From positions 310,001-374,000 of the forward strand of contig NZ_JAKJHZ010000005.1 of NCBI RefSeq assembly GCF_021648885.1: a stretch of DNA of 64,000 bases. The letters run 5' to 3'. Shown in pieces: positions 61,662 to 64,000 of the stretch. The position numbers were made by a program, and so were the translations under genes. This stretch comes from Nocardioides potassii. GTDB lineage: Bacteria > Actinomycetota > Actinomycetes > Propionibacteriales > Nocardioidaceae. Position 1 is the first letter of the stretch, and every line of letters starts with the position of its first letter. The notes beneath the pieces are model-generated. The model worked only from the letters and a program-made list of their open reading frames with translations. It made no database searches and had not been told where the DNA came from.

Positions 61662-62003
61662 GTGGCCACCACGTCCGACACACCTGCGCCCGGACCCGTC
61701 CGGACCTGCGTGGGTTGCCGGACCAGGGCCGCTGCGAGCGAGCTGCTGCGGGTGGTCGCAGGCTCGGACGCCGAGGGCCGACCGGCCCTGGTGCCCGATC
61801 CGGACCGCCGGGCACCCGGTCGCGGGGCGCACCTGCACCCCACGTCCGAGTGCTGGGAGCTCGCGGTGCGTCGCCGCGCATTCCCCCGGGCACTCCGCTC
61901 GGGAGCCCCGCTCGACGACACACTGCTGGCCGACCACCTCACCGCGCTCGCCACATTCACACCACATCAGCACCGACCAGGAACTGGAGCACACAGCTCA
62001 TGA
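61662..62003 (+). CDS. YlxR family (DUF448) protein
   Basis: The 113-residue protein has the YlxR signature V-R-T-C-V-G-C-R-T-R near residue 11 and G-R-G-A-H-L-H-P-T near 52. YlxR is an RNA-binding-like protein always between nusA and infB; in some Firmicutes it affects RNase P. The first GTG is used; TAGAGT lies eight bases ahead. Confidence 0.9.
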   Translation: MATTSDTPAPGPVRTCVGCRTRAAASELLRVVAGSDAEGRPALVPDPDRRAPGRGAHLHPTSECWELAVRRRAFPRALRSGAPLDDTLLADHLTALATFTPHQHRPGTGAHSS

Positions 62004-62059
62004 GCACTCGATGAGTAACTCGTAATGAGGCTGTTCACCCACTAGCTGTTCCGTTTCCC

Positions 62060-62088
62060 CTCCTTCTGGGGTCACGGACCAGAAGGAG
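62060..62088 (+). promoter_or_regulatory. Hairpin that hides the infB ribosome binding site
   Basis: CTCCTTCTGG at 62060-62069 pairs with 62079-62088, which contains the AAGGAG ribosome site of infB, 12 bases before its GTG. It may act as translational control or as a terminator remnant. Confidence 0.45.
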
Positions 62089-62100
62089 AAGTAACGCACC

Positions 62101-64000
62101 GTGGCAAAGACCCGAGTCCACGAGCTCGCCAAGGAGTTCGGAGTCGAGAGCAAGTTCGTTCTCGAGAAGCTCAAGGAGATGGGTGAGTTCGTCAAGTCGG
62201 CTTCGTCGACCGTCGAGCCCCCCGTCGAGATGCGCTTCAAGAAGCAGTACGGCGACGAGCTGAAGGCCGCAGCGGCCTCCGCCCCCGCCGCCGAGGCGCC
62301 GGCCGAGAAGCCCGCCGCCAAGAGGGCCGCCCCCAAGCCCGGCCCCAAGCCGGCCGCAGCGCCCGAGGTGCCCGCCGAGGCCCCCGCGGCCGAGGCGCCC
62401 GCTCCCGCCGCCAAGCCCGGTCCCAAGCCGGGCCCGCAGGCGCCGGCCGCCCAGCCCACGCCGCCGCCGGCCGAGCCCGAGGCCCCCGCTGCACCCGCGG
62501 CGAAGGCGCCGTCCCCGGCTCCCCGTCCGGTCGGTCGCCCCGGCGCCCCGCGTCCGGGCAACAACCCGTTCGCCTCGAGCCAGGGCATGGGCTCGCGTCC
62601 CGCCCCGCGCACCTCGAGCGGCGACGACAACCGTCCCCCGCGCCCGCCGGCCGGCGGCGAGGGCCGTCCCGGCATGCCTCGCCCCAACCCGGCGATGATG
62701 CCCAAGTCCCCGGCCGCCTTCGGCAACGGTCCCGGTGGCCGTCCGGCCCGCGGTGGCCCGGGCGGAGGCCCCGGTCGTCCGGGTGCTCCCGGTCGCGGTG
62801 CCCCGGGTCGTGCCGGCGCGCCCGGTGGTGCCCCCGGCGGCGCTCCGGGTCGTCCCGGTGGCTTCGGCCCCTCGGGCGGCGGTCGTCCCGGCGGCGGTCG
62901 TCCCGGCCAGCGTGGCCAGACCCAGGGTGCGTTCGGTCGCGCCGGAGGTCCGTCGCGTCGTGGACGGAAGTCCAAGCGCGCGCGTCGTATGGAGTTCGAG
63001 GCCATGGAGGCCCCGACCATCGGTGGCGTGCGCGTCCGCAAGGGCAACGGCGAGACCGTCCGTCTCCCGCGTGGCGCCTCGCTGACCGACTTCGCCGAGC
63101 GCATCAACGTCGACGCCGCTGCCCTCGTGCAGATGCTGTTCTCGCTCGGCGAGATGGTGACCTCGACCCAGTCGGTCGGTGACGAGACGTTCGAGCTGCT
63201 CGCCGAGGAGCTCAACTACGTCGTCCAGATCGTGTCCCCCGAGGACGAGGACCGCGAGCTGCTCGAGACGTTCGACCTCGAGTTCGGTGCCGACGAGGGC
63301 GACGAGTCCGACCTGGTCGTCCGCCCGCCGGTCGTCACGGTCATGGGTCACGTCGACCACGGAAAGACCAAGCTCCTCGACGCCCTCCGCGACGCCAACG
63401 TCGTCGACAAGGAGGCCGGCGGCATCACCCAGCACATCGGTGCCTACCAGGTGCACACCGAGGTCGAGGGCGAGGACCGTCGCATCACCCTGATCGACAC
63501 CCCCGGTCACGAGGCGTTCACCGCCATGCGTGCTCGTGGTGCCCAGGCGACCGACATCGCGATCCTCGTGGTGGCGGCCGACGACGGTGTCATGCCGCAG
63601 ACGGTCGAGGCGCTCAACCACGCCAAGGCCGCCGACGTGCCGATCGTGGTCGCGGTCAACAAGATCGACAAGCCGGAGGCCGACTCCACGAAGGTGCGCG
63701 GCCAGCTCACCGAGTACGGCCTGATCCCCGAGGAGTACGGCGGCGACGCGATGTTCGTCGACGTCTCGGCCAAGGCCGGTCTCAACCTCGACAAGCTGCT
63801 CGAGGCCGTCGTGCTCACCGCCGACGCGTCGCTCGACCTGCGGGCCAACCCCGACCAGGACGCCCAGGGCCTCGTGGTCGAGGCGCACCTCGACCGCGGC
63901 CGCGGCCCGGTCGCCACGGTGCTGGTCCAGCGCGGCACGCTCCGCGTCGGCGACTCGATCGTCGCCGGTCCGGCCCACGGCCGTGTCCGCGCGATGCTCG
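62101..64000 (+). CDS. infB: Translation initiation factor IF-2 (3' end beyond window)
   Basis: The gene runs off the window after 633 codons. The N-terminal IF2_N domain starts [14 protein letters not shown] 240-residue Pro/Gly/Ala/Arg-rich linker (with many G-R-P-G repeats) follows. The G domain has G-H-V-D-H-G-K-T (near 418-425), D-T-P-G-H-E-A-F and N-K-I-D. It delivers initiator tRNA to the 30S subunit. Domain II begins before the end. The GTG is used; its ribosome site lies in a hairpin. Confidence 0.97.
   Translation, partial: MAKTRVHELAKEFGVESKFVLEKLKEMGEFVKSASSTVEPPVEMRFKKQYGDELKAAAASAPAAEAPAEKPAAKRAAPKPGPKPAAAPEVPAEAPAAEAPAPAAKPGPKPGPQAPAAQPTPPPAEPEAPAAPAAKAPSPAPRPVGRPGAPRPGNNPFASSQGMGSRPAPRTSSGDDNRPPRPPAGGEGRPGMPRPNPAMMPKSPAAFGNGPGGRPARGGPGGGPGRPGAPGRGAPGRAGAPGGAPGGAPGRPGGFGPSGGGRPGGGRPGQRGQTQGAFGRAGGPSRRGRKSKRARRMEFEAMEAPTIGGVRVRKGNGETVRLPRGASLTDFAERINVDAAALVQMLFSLGEMVTSTQSVGDETFELLAEELNYVVQIVSPEDEDRELLETFDLEFGADEGDESDLVVRPPVVTVMGHVDHGKTKLLDALRDANVVDKEAGGITQHIGAYQVHTEVEGEDRRITLIDTPGHEAFTAMRARGAQATDIAILVVAADDGVMPQTVEALNHAKAADVPIVVAVNKIDKPEADSTKVRGQLTEYGLIPEEYGGDAMFVDVSAKAGLNLDKLLEAVVLTADASLDLRANPDQDAQGLVVEAHLDRGRGPVATVLVQRGTLRVGDSIVAGPAHGRVRAML

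Noticed and set aside
62035-63978. Minus-strand Gly/Thr/Ala-rich frame opposite infB
   Set aside because: It is the mirror of the repetitive infB linker; no ribosome site or domain.

Overview
The window is very GC-rich with strongly G/C-biased third codon positions. It carries the translation, secretion and cell-division core that high-GC Gram-positive bacteria keep together. The order smc, ftsY, amt-glnB-glnD, ffh, rpsP-khpA-rimM-trmD-rplS-lepB-rnhB, yraN-comM-dprA, xerC, rpsB-tsf-pyrH-frr-cdsA-rlmN, dxr-rseP-ispG, proS, rimP-nusA-ylxR-infB is the actinobacterial one. Overall gene content and small marker proteins suggest Nocardioidaceae (Nocardioides-like); that family-level placement is inference. 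I saw no rRNA, tRNA, CRISPR array or insertion sequence.

Layout. 1-7118: end of a class V aminotransferase, a GNAT enzyme, smc, a thioesterase, a small membrane protein, a methyltransferase and ftsY. 7232-11141: two minus-strand cell-surface glycan genes (a large glycosyltransferase and an RgpF-like protein). 11393-16993: ammonium transport and PII signalling (amt, glnB, glnD), then ffh. 17070-22248: peptidase M29, an NYN-like protein, a secreted protein, an amidohydrolase, a VanW protein and a GNAT enzyme. 22452-28505: ribosomal protein, ribosome-maturation and secretion genes, interrupted by a decayed phosphotransferase pseudogene and containing a TrmD fused to a GNAT domain. 28635-33444: yraN-comM-dprA-xerC and a secreted M23-like protein. 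33879-39833: rpsB-tsf-pyrH-frr-cdsA-rlmN. 39931-44809: accessory genes (GT4 glycosyltransferase, LOG-like protein, RIO kinase, M1 peptidase). 44826-50026: an acyl-CoA-synthetase-like remnant, dxr, rseP, ispG and a DUF4081-GNAT gene. 50099-56099: an accessory island with a sigma factor, a small partner protein, a cytosolic subtilisin and a TPR-CHAT caspase-like protein. 56219-64000: proS, a HAD hydrolase, a ferritin-like pair, rimP-nusA-ylxR and the first two thirds of infB.

The most promising candidate for an undescribed system is the sigma / small protein / S8 protease / TPR-CHAT group at 50099-55116. Both proteases keep their catalytic residues, neither has a signal peptide, and the sigma gene overlaps the gene of a small partner by four bases. 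This suggests protease-controlled sigma activity, by analogy with TPR-CHAT/Csx30/sigma in type III-E CRISPR loci.

A second theme is transcription start architecture. Many genes here have a TAnnnT hexamer exactly 6 to 8 bases before the ATG or GTG and no Shine-Dalgarno, so they are probably leaderless. I used this spacing to choose several starts. The word GTAC is also unexpectedly common, so that the rare codon GTA occurs almost only before CG or CC.
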